Notes under the pieces: generated by a model
The model's database searches: none
What the model was told of the DNA's origin: nothing
Seen by the model: the letters and a program-made list of their open reading frames with translations, nothing else
NCBI RefSeq assembly: GCF_900100305.1
Contig: NZ_FNEY01000014.1
Location: 53,631 to 117,630, forward strand
DNA length: 64,000 bases
Source: Paracidovorax citrulli
GTDB lineage: Bacteria; Pseudomonadota; Gammaproteobacteria; Burkholderiales; Burkholderiaceae_C
Direction: 5' to 3'
Program-made: the position numbers and the translations under genes
Shown here: one piece after another, positions 1 through 7,747 of the stretch
Numbering within the stretch: position 1 is the stretch's first letter
How the letters are laid out: every line of letters begins with the position of its first letter

Positions 1-39
1 ACGGCTGCCCGTTTTAATTGACTGATAAGGAAAAGCACC

Positions 40-444
40 ATGCGCCACGGACACGGACTCCGTAAACTGAACCGCACCAGCTCGCACCGCCTCGCGATGC
101 TGCAGAACATGATGAACTCGCTCATCGAGCACGAGGCCATCAAGACCACGGTCCCCAAGGCCAAGGAACTGCGCCGCGTGATCGAGCCCATGATCACCCT
201 GGCCAAGGAAGACACGGTGGCGAACCGCCGCCTGGCCTTCGACCGCCTGCGCGACCGCGACAGCGTGACCAAGCTCTTCAACGTGCTCGGCCCCCTGTTC
301 AAGGCCCGTCCCGGTGGCTATACCCGCATCCTGAAGATGGGTTACCGCGTGGGCGACAACGCCCCCATGGCCTTCGTCGAATTCGTCGAACGCCCGGAAG
401 TCGCTGAAGTTTCTGAAAATTCTCCCGCAGACGCCGCAAAGTAA
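40..444 (+). CDS. rplQ: 50S ribosomal protein L17
   Basis: Large-subunit ribosomal protein bL17, which sits near the peptide exit tunnel. The 134-residue product has the family hallmarks: an N-terminal [15 protein letters not shown] motif, a central [15 protein letters not shown] segment and GGYTRILK near residue 90. The length fits bL17 of betaproteobacteria, which carry a short acidic/Ala tail such as the one seen here after residue 115. The ATG at 40 is preceded by a TAAGGA Shine-Dalgarno with good spacing. It is normally the last gene of the alpha ribosomal operon (rpsD-rpoA-rplQ). Upstream genes lie outside the window, and the initiator tRNA follows 19 nt after the stop. Confidence 0.98.
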   Translation: MRHGHGLRKLNRTSSHRLAMLQNMMNSLIEHEAIKTTVPKAKELRRVIEPMITLAKEDTVANRRLAFDRLRDRDSVTKLFNVLGPLFKARPGGYTRILKMGYRVGDNAPMAFVEFVERPEVAEVSENSPADAAK

Positions 445-463
445 GCTATAATTTATTTCTTGC

Positions 464-540
<77 letters not shown>

Positions 541-563
541 ACACAAGTGCCTTGCACTTTCAG

Positions 564-597
564 AAACGCCCACTTCATAGTGGGCGTTTTTGTTTTT
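564..597 (+). terminator. Intrinsic terminator after the initiator tRNA
   Basis: A 10-bp stem, AAACGCCCAC/GTGGGCGTTT, with a 6-nt loop (TTCATA), runs into T5-G-T5. It ends the rplQ/tRNA transcript and lies 24 nt after the tRNA. Confidence 0.93.
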
Positions 598-700
598 GCG
601 CTTCCCGCTGGCTCTGCTGGCCTTCCGGCTGGCGTTCTGTCCGGGCACGGCCCCCGCGAACCGGAGCCTGCCCCTGTTCCCACCCTGCTTTTCGTATCCC

Positions 701-1951
701 ATGCGCCCGCTGACCCTTGGCATCGACTTCGGCACTTCCAATTCCGCGATGGCGGTCCGGCGCGACGGGGAAACGGCGCAGATGGTGCCCGTGGAGCAGT
801 CGTTCCACACGCTGCCGACGGCGATGTTCTTCAATACCGAAGAATCCCGGACGCACGTGGGCCAGGATGCGATCGCCCAGTACCTGGCGGGTACCGAGGG
901 GCGGCTGATGCGTTCGCTCAAGAGCCTGCTGGGCAGCGCGCTGCTGGAAGAGAAGACGGCGGTGCAGGGAACGCTGATGAGCTACCAGGACATCATCGCG
1001 CTCTTCCTGCGCACGATGGCGCAGCGCGCGCAGGCCGTCGTGGGCGATGTGCCCGCGCACGTCGTGCTGGGGCGTCCGGTGCATTTCGTGGATGGGGATC
1101 CGGCGCGGGATGCGCTGGCGGAGGGGGCGCTGCGGCGGGCGGCGGAAATGGCCGGCTTCGCGGACATTTCCTTCCAGCTCGAACCCATCGCGGCGGCGCT
1201 CGACTACGAGCAGCGCGTGGACCGGGAAACGCGCGTACTGGTGGTGGACATCGGTGGGGGGACATCCGACTTCACGGTGGTCCTGCTCGGGCCGGAGCGC
1301 TCTCGCCGTGCCGACCGCAGCGGCGACGTGCTCGCCACCGCTGGCGTGCACCTGGGCGGCACGGACTTCGACCAGCGTCTCAGCCGCTCGCACGTGATGC
1401 CCCTGCTCGGCCTGGGGCACCACGGCCCATCGGGGCGGGAAGTGCCCAGCCGCATCTTCTTCGACCTTTCGACATGGCACCTGATCCAGTGGCTCTACAG
1501 CCCCAAGGCCCTCGCGGAAGCGAAGGGGCTGCGGTCGGACTATCGTGACGCCCGCCTGCATGACCGGCTGATGGTGGTGCTGTCGGAGCGGTGGGGGCAT
1601 CGCCTCGCACAGGCGGTGGAGCAGGCGAAGATCGATGTATCGAGCACCGGGGCGCCGGCAGCGCTGCCGCTCGGATGGCTGGAGCGGGATCTCGAGGCGA
1701 CCGTTACCCCGGTTTCGATGGCGGGCACGCTGCAGCAGCCATTGCAGGAGGTGGTGCGGTGTGCCGCGGAATGCCTCGTCGCGGCCGACCTCGGAGCCCG
1801 GGGCGTGGACGCGCTCTACCTCACGGGCGGTTCCTCGGCCCTCAAGCCCTTGCGCGAAGCGCTGGCCGTGGCGTTTCCCGGCGTGCCCCAGGTCGAGGGG
1901 GACCTGTTCGGCGGCGTGGCCTCCGGGCTGGCGTACACCGTCCGCGCCTGA
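701..1951 (+). CDS. Hsp70 family ATPase (YegD-like, no substrate-binding domain)
   Basis: Cytoplasmic actin-fold ATPase of the Hsp70 superfamily, 416 residues. Visible nucleotide-binding elements are phosphate-1 (GIDFGTSNSAMAV, near residue 8), phosphate-2 (VVDIGGGTSDFTVV, near 180) and the adenosine motif (LYLTGGSSALKPL, near 375). It ends where the DnaK substrate-binding domain would begin, as in E. coli YegD, so it is not a general DnaK chaperone; its client is unknown. The frame stays open to 590, but those extra codons run from within the terminator, and the ATG at 701 starts exactly at the conserved MRPLTLGIDFGTSNS, so 701 is chosen. No strong Shine-Dalgarno is visible. It is monocistronic. 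Confidence 0.9.
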   Translation: MRPLTLGIDFGTSNSAMAVRRDGETAQMVPVEQSFHTLPTAMFFNTEESRTHVGQDAIAQYLAGTEGRLMRSLKSLLGSALLEEKTAVQGTLMSYQDIIALFLRTMAQRAQAVVGDVPAHVVLGRPVHFVDGDPARDALAEGALRRAAEMAGFADISFQLEPIAAALDYEQRVDRETRVLVVDIGGGTSDFTVVLLGPERSRRADRSGDVLATAGVHLGGTDFDQRLSRSHVMPLLGLGHHGPSGREVPSRIFFDLSTWHLIQWLYSPKALAEAKGLRSDYRDARLHDRLMVVLSERWGHRLAQAVEQAKIDVSSTGAPAALPLGWLERDLEATVTPVSMAGTLQQPLQEVVRCAAECLVAADLGARGVDALYLTGGSSALKPLREALAVAFPGVPQVEGDLFGGVASGLAYTVRA

Positions 1952-2036
1952 GGCGGGGGCTGGCGCGTGGCCCCCTGCCGGCCCCACGCAGCTGCTGTCT
2001 CCGCCCAGGCCTGCCGTCCGGTGGGCGCTGGCGGTC

Positions 2037-2996
2037 TCAGCTGTCCTCGGCGCCTTCCTTCTTCATGGCCAGCGCAGCGTCGTAGAGGGCGTTGCGCGGC
2101 GCTCCGCTGATCTCGGCCGCCAGGCGGACGGCGGTCTTGACGGGCAGTTCGGCCAGCAATTGGCGCAGGATGCGCAGGCCGGTGGCGGTGGCGGGGTGGT
2201 CATCGCCCCCGGGCAAGGCCGCGGGATGCACGACGATGGCGAACTCCCCGCGCGTGCGCGAGCTTCCTTCTTCCCCCAGCCAGGCAGCGAGGGCCTGGGC
2301 GGGCAGGGTGGCGATTTCCTCGAACTGCTTGGTGATCTCCCGCGCCAGGGTGACCGGCCGGTCGCCCAGGGGGGCCAGCGCTGCGGCGAGGTCGGCGATG
2401 CGGTGGGGCGCTTCGAGCAAGACGGTGCAGCGGTGTTCGGCCGCGAGGGCCTGGACGGCAGCCTGGCGCTCCGAGGCGCGCGTGGGCAGGAAGCCGGCGA
2501 AGAGGAATCCCCCGGCCAGCGGCCGGTGCGAGGCCGCGCCGGCATCCAGGGCTCCGGCCACGCTGAGTGCGGCCGTCACGCTGCTCGCCCCGGGCAGCGG
2601 CAGTGCGCGCAGCCCGGCCGCCTGCACGGCAGCGACGAGCCGGGCGCCGGGGTCGCTCACGCCCGGGGTGCCGGCGTCGCTCACGTAGGCGATGCGTTCG
2701 CCGCGCTGCAGCCGCTGCACGACGGCCTGCGCCGCCTCGGCTTCGTTGTGCTGGTGCACGGCCATCCATTGCGACGGGGTCTTGTCGATGCCGTAGGCGC
2801 GCAGCAGGGACTGCGTGTGGCGGGTGTCCTCGCAGGCGATGGCGTCGGCCAGTTGCAGCACGTGCAGGGCGCGCAGGGTGATGTCCGCGAGGTTGCCGAT
2901 CGGCGTGGCGACGACGTACAGGGCGCCTTGCGGATAATGCTGCGCTGCGGCCGCGTCGCGCGCGGCGGACAGGGGGGAGGCGAAAGAGGCGCTCAA
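2037..2996 (-). CDS. rsmI: 16S rRNA (cytidine(1402)-2'-O)-methyltransferase
   Basis: SAM-dependent 2'-O-methylation of C1402 in the decoding centre of 16S rRNA (family knowledge). The protein has the tetrapyrrole-methylase fold signature ATPIGNLADITLRAL near residue 25, the CEDTRHT segment, and the SDAGTPGVSDPGA motif near residue 100. The chosen start is TTG at 2996 because no ATG lies nearby before the conserved core and an AAGGA sits 6 nt upstream (3003-3007, complement). That gives 319 residues, close to family size. It is divergent from yraN, and the two start codons share base 2996, so each ribosome binding site lies inside the other gene. Confidence 0.93.
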   Translation of the reverse strand: MSASFASPLSAARDAAAAQHYPQGALYVVATPIGNLADITLRALHVLQLADAIACEDTRHTQSLLRAYGIDKTPSQWMAVHQHNEAEAAQAVVQRLQRGERIAYVSDAGTPGVSDPGARLVAAVQAAGLRALPLPGASSVTAALSVAGALDAGAASHRPLAGGFLFAGFLPTRASERQAAVQALAAEHRCTVLLEAPHRIADLAAALAPLGDRPVTLAREITKQFEEIATLPAQALAAWLGEEGSSRTRGEFAIVVHPAALPGGDDHPATATGLRILRQLLAELPVKTAVRLAAEISGAPRNALYDAALAMKKEGAEDS

Positions 2997-3400
2997 TGGG
3001 AATCCTTGAAAAAAAGACGGCCGGCCCGGGAGGGGCCGCGCGGAAGACGACGCGGGCCGCGGGCATGGCCGCGGAGGACCGGGCGCTGGCGCATCTGCAG
3101 GCGGCCGGCCTGCGGCTGCTGGCGCGCAATTATCGGACGCCGGGCCGCGGAGGCGGGGAGATCGACCTGATCCTGCGCGACCGCGACGGCACGCTGGTCT
3201 TCGTGGAGGTGCGCAGCCGGGCGAGCGATGCCTATGGCGGCGCGGGCGCGAGCATCGGCGCGGCCAAGCGGCGGCGGATCGTGTTCGCGGCGCGGCACTA
3301 CCTGCTGCGCTGGCCGTCGCCGCCGCCATGCCGCTTCGATGCGGTGCTGGTGAGCGGCGACGCGGTGCAGTGGCTGCAGGCCGCGTTCGATGCCGGCTAG
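2996..3400 (+). CDS. yraN: UPF0102 family protein YraN (nuclease-like fold)
   Basis: A 134-residue member of the YraN/UPF0102 family, whose fold resembles Holliday-junction resolvases and restriction endonucleases; its biochemical role is not established. The core is visible: GGGEIDLILRDRDGTLVFVEVRSR near residues 50-70, carrying the E-IDLI...VFVEVR metal-site pattern, and AKRRRI near 85. The ATG at 2996 has an AGAGG six bases upstream. A second ATG at 3065 (MAAEDRALAHL) would give a more typical family length and is the alternative start. It heads the yraN-diaA-dolP set known from enterobacteria, with lpoA missing between rsmI and yraN. Confidence 0.9.
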   Translation: MGILEKKTAGPGGAARKTTRAAGMAAEDRALAHLQAAGLRLLARNYRTPGRGGGEIDLILRDRDGTLVFVEVRSRASDAYGGAGASIGAAKRRRIVFAARHYLLRWPSPPPCRFDAVLVSGDAVQWLQAAFDAG

Positions 3401-3471
3401 CGCGGCGGTCGCCTGCCGCGCCAACGCCTTGCTACCGAAGCGGCAACACCCGGGGGGTATCATCGGCGTAC

Positions 3472-4074
3472 ATGCTCGAGCAACGCATCCAACAGCATTT
3501 CATCGATAGCGCGGACCTCAAGTACCAGGCCGCGCAACTCCTCAGTCAACCCATCGGGGCGGCCGTGCAGGCCATCCTGGCGTGCGTCACGAGCGGCGCC
3601 AAGGCCCTGGCCTGCGGCAGCGGCGCTGCCTCCGCGCAGGCGCGGCAGTTCGCGGCGCTCTGCGTGGCCGGCTTCGAGCGGGAGCGGCCCGAACTGGCGG
3701 CCGTCGCGCTCGAGCCTGACGCGCTCTGGTCCGCGCCCGGCATGCCCGGTGGCGACGCGCAGGTGCTGGCCCGGCAGGTGAGGGCGTTGGGCCAGGCGGG
3801 GGACGTGCTGCTCGCCATGGCCGACGGCAGCGCGGCCACCGATGCCGCCCTGGTGGAAGCCATCCAGTCCGCGCACGAGCGGGACATGACCGTGATCGCC
3901 CTCACTGGCCGGGGCGGCGCAGCGCTGGCCGGGCTGCTGCGCGAGACGGACGTGCTGATCGAGGTGCCGCACGACCGCGCGGCCCGCGTGCGCGAAGTGC
4001 ATGCGCTGGTGCTGCACTGCCTGTGCGATGGGGTGGATGCCCAGTTATTTGGTGAACAGGAGATACCGCTATGA
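3472..4074 (+). CDS. diaA: SIS-domain protein DiaA (DnaA initiator-associating; phosphoheptose isomerase-like)
   Basis: A 200-residue SIS (sugar isomerase) domain protein of the GmhA/DiaA type. E. coli DiaA is a tetramer that binds DnaA and promotes ordered initiation at oriC; the assignment here rests on family plus the conserved yraN-diaA-dolP order. Seen in sequence: LACGSGAASAQARQFAA (the GSGxSxxxAxx sugar-phosphate loop, here with A for one Ser) near residue 45, and GDVLLAMADGSAATDAAL and MTVIALTGRGGAAL near 110-145. The usual SGxS loop reads MADGSAATD. A GmhA role in heptose synthesis is the alternative. The Shine-Dalgarno is weak. The stop overlaps the dolP start as ATGA. Confidence 0.87.
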   Translation: MLEQRIQQHFIDSADLKYQAAQLLSQPIGAAVQAILACVTSGAKALACGSGAASAQARQFAALCVAGFERERPELAAVALEPDALWSAPGMPGGDAQVLARQVRALGQAGDVLLAMADGSAATDAALVEAIQSAHERDMTVIALTGRGGAALAGLLRETDVLIEVPHDRAARVREVHALVLHCLCDGVDAQLFGEQEIPL

Positions 4075-4727
4075 CCTTGCAGACCTTGACCCGAACCACT
4101 GGCGCCGTGCTGGCCGCCGTCGCGCTGGGAACCGTGCTTTCGGCATGCGCCCCGCTGATGATCGGCGGTGCCGCCGTGGGCACCATGATGGCCGCGGACC
4201 GGCGCACCGCCGGCACCCAGGTGGAGGACGAGACGATCGAGCTGCGCGCGGGCAACCGGCTGCGCGATAACTTCGGCAACCGGGTCCATGTGAATGTGAC
4301 CAGCTACAACCGCCAGGTGCTGCTGACGGGGGAAGTGCCCTCCCAGCAGGACAAGGAGCGGGTGGAGCAGGCGGTGCTGACCGTGGAGAACGTGCGCTCC
4401 GTCGTGAATGACCTGGCGGTGATGTCGGCCAGCACGCTGCCGCAGCGCGCCAACGATGCGCTCATCACCGGCAAGGTGCGCGCCAGCCTGGTGGACGCCA
4501 AGGACCTCTTCGCGACCGCCTTCAAGGTGGTGACGGAGCGCAACACCGTCTATCTGATGGGCCGCGTGACGCAGCGCGAGGCCGACCGTGCCACGGACAT
4601 CGCGCGCGGCGTGAACGACGTGCGCAAGGTGGTGCGCGTGTTCGAGATCGTCTCGGAGCAGGAGCTGGCACGCGGATTCTCGCAGCAGCCCCAGGGCCCC
4701 GCACCGGTCACCACCGATTCCAAATAA
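4071..4727 (+). CDS. dolP: BON-domain outer-membrane lipoprotein DolP (YraP-like)
   Basis: A 218-residue lipoprotein with a signal peptide and lipobox LSAC (Cys26), followed by two BON (phospholipid-binding) domains at roughly residues 55-120 and 130-195. E. coli DolP (YraP) sits in the outer membrane, binds anionic phospholipid and supports envelope integrity and BAM function. The ATG overlaps the diaA stop (ATGA) and is preceded by AGGAG, so translation is probably coupled. It is somewhat longer than the E. coli protein (191 aa), with a low-complexity tail ending in PQGPAPVTTDSK. Confidence 0.92.
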   Translation: MTLQTLTRTTGAVLAAVALGTVLSACAPLMIGGAAVGTMMAADRRTAGTQVEDETIELRAGNRLRDNFGNRVHVNVTSYNRQVLLTGEVPSQQDKERVEQAVLTVENVRSVVNDLAVMSASTLPQRANDALITGKVRASLVDAKDLFATAFKVVTERNTVYLMGRVTQREADRATDIARGVNDVRKVVRVFEIVSEQELARGFSQQPQGPAPVTTDSK

Positions 4728-4766
4728 GGGACACCCCCTGAGGCCTGGCAGAGCCAGTCCCGCGGC

Positions 4767-4794
4767 GTCTGCTGGCGTGGCCTGCTCCGCGGCC
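4767..4794. repeat. Dispersed intergenic repeat, copy 1
   Basis: A 28-nt sequence in the dolP/oxidoreductase gap matches 37246-37273 in the narK2/narG gap with two mismatches. The shared core is the 15-base GGCCTGCTCCGCGGC. It is GC-rich, non-coding in both places and probably a genus-level intergenic repeat. Confidence 0.5.
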
Positions 4795-4833
4795 TTCCGA
4801 CGGGCGAGGCGGTGCGGGTTTCGTGCGCCGTAT

Positions 4834-5772
4834 TCAGCCGTTCTGCGGTTTTTTCACGCCCAGGCGGGTGATCAGGCTGGACGTGTCCCAGCGCCCGCCG
4901 CCGGCCTGCTGGACGTCGGCGTAGAACTGGTCCACGAGGGCGGTGAGGGGCAGGCGCGCGCCGTTGCGGTGGGCCTCTTCCAGCACCAGGCCCAGGTCCT
5001 TGCGCATCCAGTCCACGGCGAAGCCGAAGTCGAAGCGGCCTTCGACCATGGTCTTGCCGCGGTTGTCCATCTGCCAGCTCTGGGCGGCGCCCTTGCCGAT
5101 CACGTCCAGCACCAGCGGCATGTCCAGGCCGGCATGCTGGCCGAAGGCGACCGCTTCCGAGAGGCCCTGGACGATGCCGGCGATGCAGATCTGGTTGACC
5201 ATCTTGGCGAGCTGCCCGGCGCCGCTGTCGCCGATGCGCGTGAAGGCGCGCGAGAACGCCATGGCGACGGGCCGCACGGCGTCGAAGGCGTCCGCATCGC
5301 CGCCGCACATGACGGTGAGCTGGCCGTTCTGCGCGCCGGCCTGGCCGCCGGAGACGGGTGCGTCGATGAAGCGCAGGCCCAGGGTGCGTGCGGCCCGGGC
5401 CAGTTCGCGCGCGACTTCGGCGGAGGCGGTGGTGTGGTCCACGAAGACCGCGCCGGGCTGCATGCCGGCGAAGGCACCGTCGGCCCCGAGCACGACCGAG
5501 CGCAGGTCATCGTCATTGCCCACGCAGCAGAACACGATCTCCGCCCCCTGCGCGGCTTCGCGCGGCGTGGCTGCCTTCCGTGCGCCGGCGGATGCAGCGA
5601 ACTCCTCGCACCATGCCGCGGCCTTGGCGGCGGTGCGGTTGAAGACGGTGACCTGGTGGCCGGCGAGCGCGAGGTGGCCCGCCATGGGGTGGCCCATCAC
5701 GCCCAGTCCCAGGAAGGCGACCTTGCGCGAGGGGGTGGGGTCGTAGCTGCGCGGAGCGGTGCTGGGGGGCAT
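4834..5772 (-). CDS. NAD(P)-dependent beta-hydroxyacid dehydrogenase (3-hydroxyisobutyrate dehydrogenase-like)
   Basis: A 312-residue enzyme of the 6-phosphogluconate/3-hydroxyisobutyrate dehydrogenase family. The N-terminal Rossmann motif FLGLGVMGHPMAGHLA is near residue 20; the substrate signature DAPVSGGQAGAQNGQLT is near 140; the catalytic Lys sits in GQLAKMVNQICIAG near 190. This family oxidises beta-hydroxyacids (hydroxyisobutyrate, tartronate semialdehyde, glyoxylate/succinic semialdehyde); the substrate cannot be fixed from sequence. The ATG at 5772 is preceded by AGGAGA. It is downstream of pilU on the same strand but separated by a terminator, so it is probably a separate transcript. 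Confidence 0.9.
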   Translation of the reverse strand: MPPSTAPRSYDPTPSRKVAFLGLGVMGHPMAGHLALAGHQVTVFNRTAAKAAAWCEEFAASAGARKAATPREAAQGAEIVFCCVGNDDDLRSVVLGADGAFAGMQPGAVFVDHTTASAEVARELARAARTLGLRFIDAPVSGGQAGAQNGQLTVMCGGDADAFDAVRPVAMAFSRAFTRIGDSGAGQLAKMVNQICIAGIVQGLSEAVAFGQHAGLDMPLVLDVIGKGAAQSWQMDNRGKTMVEGRFDFGFAVDWMRKDLGLVLEEAHRNGARLPLTALVDQFYADVQQAGGGRWDTSSLITRLGVKKPQNG

Positions 5773-5807
5773 GTGGATGTCTCCTGTCGTGGTTCCGGAA
5801 AACGATG

Positions 5808-5841
5808 AAAAAGACAGCGCCCGCCGGATGGCGGCGGGCGC
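5808..5841 (-). terminator. Intrinsic terminator downstream of pilU
   Basis: On the minus strand a 9-bp GC stem (complement of GCGCCCGCC at 5817-5825 with GGCGGGCGC at 5833-5841) is followed within a few bases by a run of T (complement of 5808-5812). It sits 15 nt after the pilU stop and separates pilU from the dehydrogenase gene. Confidence 0.8.
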
Positions 5842-5855
5842 GGCGCGGGTTGGCC

Positions 5856-6992
5856 TCAGACGATGGCGAAGTGCTCGGTACCCGATGAGAGGTCGGTGCT
5901 GCGGGCGCGCTGGCTGCCGAGCTTGATCTGCAGCCGCAGGTCGTTGAGCGAGTCGGCGTTGCGCAGCGCGTCTTCGTAGCTGATGACGTTGGCCTCGAAG
6001 AGGTCGAACAGCGACTGGTCGAAGGTCTGCATGCCGAGGTTGCGGCTCTTCTTCATGATCTCCTTGATCTCGGCGACCTCGCCCTTGAAGATCAGGTCGG
6101 CGATCAGCGGCGTGTTGAGCATCACTTCCACCGCCGCGGCGCGGCCCTTGCCGTCCTGCTTGGGGATGAGGCGCTGCGACACCATGGCGCGCAGGTTGAG
6201 CGACAGGTCCATGAGCAGTTGCGCGCGCCGTTCTTCGGGGAAGAAGTTGATGATCCGGTCCAGCGCCTGGTTGGCGCTGTTGGCGTGCAGCGTGGCGAGG
6301 CACAGGTGGCCGGTCTCGGAGAACGCGATGGCATGGTCCATGGTTTCGCGGTCGCGGATCTCGCCCATGAGGATCACGTCCGGCGCCTGGCGCAGCGTGT
6401 TCTTGAGGGCGGCCTCCCAGCTGTCGGTGTCCAGGCCCACCTCGCGCTGGGTGACGACGCAGTTCTTGTGCGGGTGCACGAACTCGATCGGGTCTTCCAC
6501 GGTGATGATGTGGCCGAAGGAGTTCTCGTTGCGCCAGTCCACCATGGCCGCGAGGGTGGTGGACTTGCCCGAGCCGGTGGCACCCACGAGGATGCACAGC
6601 CCGCGCTTGGACATGGTGATTTCCTTGAGGACCTGCGGCACGCCCAGCCCGTCGATGGTGGGCAGCGTGAGCGGGATGGTCCGCAGCACCATGCCGACGC
6701 GGCCCTGCTGGATGAAGGCGTTCACCCGGAAGCGGCCGATGCCCGCGGGGGAGATGGCGAAGTTGCACTCCTTGGTGCGCTCGAAGTCCGCCACCTGCTT
6801 GTCGCTCATGATGGCGCGCGCGAGCGTGAGGGTGTGCGCCGGCGTGAGCGGCTGGGGGGATACCTTCGTGACCTTTCCGTCCACCTTGATGGCGGGAGGG
6901 AACTCCGCCGTGATGAAAAGATCGCTTCCGCCGCGCCCCACCATGAGCTTCAGCAGGTCGTTGATGAATTTGCTGGCCTGATCGCGTTCCAT
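5856..6992 (-). CDS. pilU: Type IV pilus retraction ATPase PilU
   Basis: A cytoplasmic hexameric secretion-type ATPase that acts with PilT in pilus retraction. The 378 residues carry Walker A GATGSGKSTT (Lys143), the Asp box around TVEDPIEFVH, the His box, and Walker B ILMGEIRDRETM. The C-terminal part after residue 340 is longer than in PilT, which marks it as PilU. The ATG at 6992 has a GGAG seven bases upstream. It is last in a minus-strand run pilT - CNB protein - pilU with short gaps (28 and 88 nt), so the three are likely co-transcribed, ending at the terminator at 5808-5841. Confidence 0.95.
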   Translation of the reverse strand: MERDQASKFINDLLKLMVGRGGSDLFITAEFPPAIKVDGKVTKVSPQPLTPAHTLTLARAIMSDKQVADFERTKECNFAISPAGIGRFRVNAFIQQGRVGMVLRTIPLTLPTIDGLGVPQVLKEITMSKRGLCILVGATGSGKSTTLAAMVDWRNENSFGHIITVEDPIEFVHPHKNCVVTQREVGLDTDSWEAALKNTLRQAPDVILMGEIRDRETMDHAIAFSETGHLCLATLHANSANQALDRIINFFPEERRAQLLMDLSLNLRAMVSQRLIPKQDGKGRAAAVEVMLNTPLIADLIFKGEVAEIKEIMKKSRNLGMQTFDQSLFDLFEANVISYEDALRNADSLNDLRLQIKLGSQRARSTDLSSGTEHFAIV

Positions 6993-7020
6993 TCAGTGCT
7001 CCGGTCGGTGCGCCGCCGTG

Positions 7021-7659
7021 TCAGCGCTGGCTGTCGCTGAGGCGGGCGCTGACGACCCGCAGGCGCTGCGAGAGCTTGCGCGCGAGCAGGGCGACCAGGC
7101 TCGCGGCCAACTGGGGATCCTTGGCCATCATGTCGTCGAGGGCCTCGGCGCTGAGTACGGCGATCTCGCAATCGGTCAGCGTGGTGCAGGCGGAGAAGCG
7201 GATACCGCTGTCCAGCAGCGACATCTCGCCCAGGATGTCGCCCGGGCGGGTTTCCGCGAGCCGCAGGTGCTCGCCCCAGGGCTGCACGCGGTCCACGGCG
7301 ATGGTGCCGGTGAGCAGCACGACCATGAAATTGCCGTATTCGTCCTGGCGGATCACGTCGCGGTCTGCGGGCACGGCAGCGAAGTGGAAGAAGCGCTCCA
7401 TGCGCTCGACGGCGGAGGCGTCGAGGTGGGCCATGTAGCGGTCCTTGGACCACAGCGCCTGCAGCAGCTTGCCGCCGCGGCTGGCGGGCATGCGCTGGGC
7501 CGCGACTTCGACGGCGCGCGCTTCCCAGGGCACGAGCATGGAGCTGTCCACGCCCTGGCCGGCGAAGGCCGTGGTGAAGAAGACTGAATCGCTGGCGCCT
7601 TCGCCGCCGGACTTGGTGCCGCGGGACTTGGCCTTCAGCAGGCCGAGGATGCCTTTCAT
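7021..7659 (-). CDS. Cyclic-nucleotide-binding domain protein between PilT and PilU
   Basis: A 212-residue protein with one cNMP-binding domain (about residues 85-200) and no DNA-binding domain. The phosphate-binding cassette reads GDILGEMSLLDSGIRFSACTT, with the conserved Gly-Glu and the Arg in its usual place, so ligand binding is plausible. The N-terminal 80 residues match nothing I recognise (low complexity, then PWEARAVEVAAQRMPASRGG). Its position between the two retraction ATPases suggests it links cAMP or c-di-GMP level to twitching; this is inference from context. The ATG at 7659 has GGAG upstream. It is a regulator-type partner rather than a Crp transcription factor, since no HTH follows. 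Confidence 0.85.
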   Translation of the reverse strand: MKGILGLLKAKSRGTKSGGEGASDSVFFTTAFAGQGVDSSMLVPWEARAVEVAAQRMPASRGGKLLQALWSKDRYMAHLDASAVERMERFFHFAAVPADRDVIRQDEYGNFMVVLLTGTIAVDRVQPWGEHLRLAETRPGDILGEMSLLDSGIRFSACTTLTDCEIAVLSAEALDDMMAKDPQLAASLVALLARKLSQRLRVVSARLSDSQR

Positions 7660-7747
7660 GGAGGTGCTCCGGTGCGCGCGGCGGGGTGATGTCTGCCGCG
7701 CGGTGTGTTGGGGGATGGGTGAACGGTGCGGTGCGAGCGGGCCGGTG

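Noticed and set aside
590..700. N-terminal extension of the Hsp70-like protein, which resembles a signal peptide.
   Set aside because: It starts inside the terminator T-run, lacks conservation with the family, and the ATG at 701 fits the known N-terminus.
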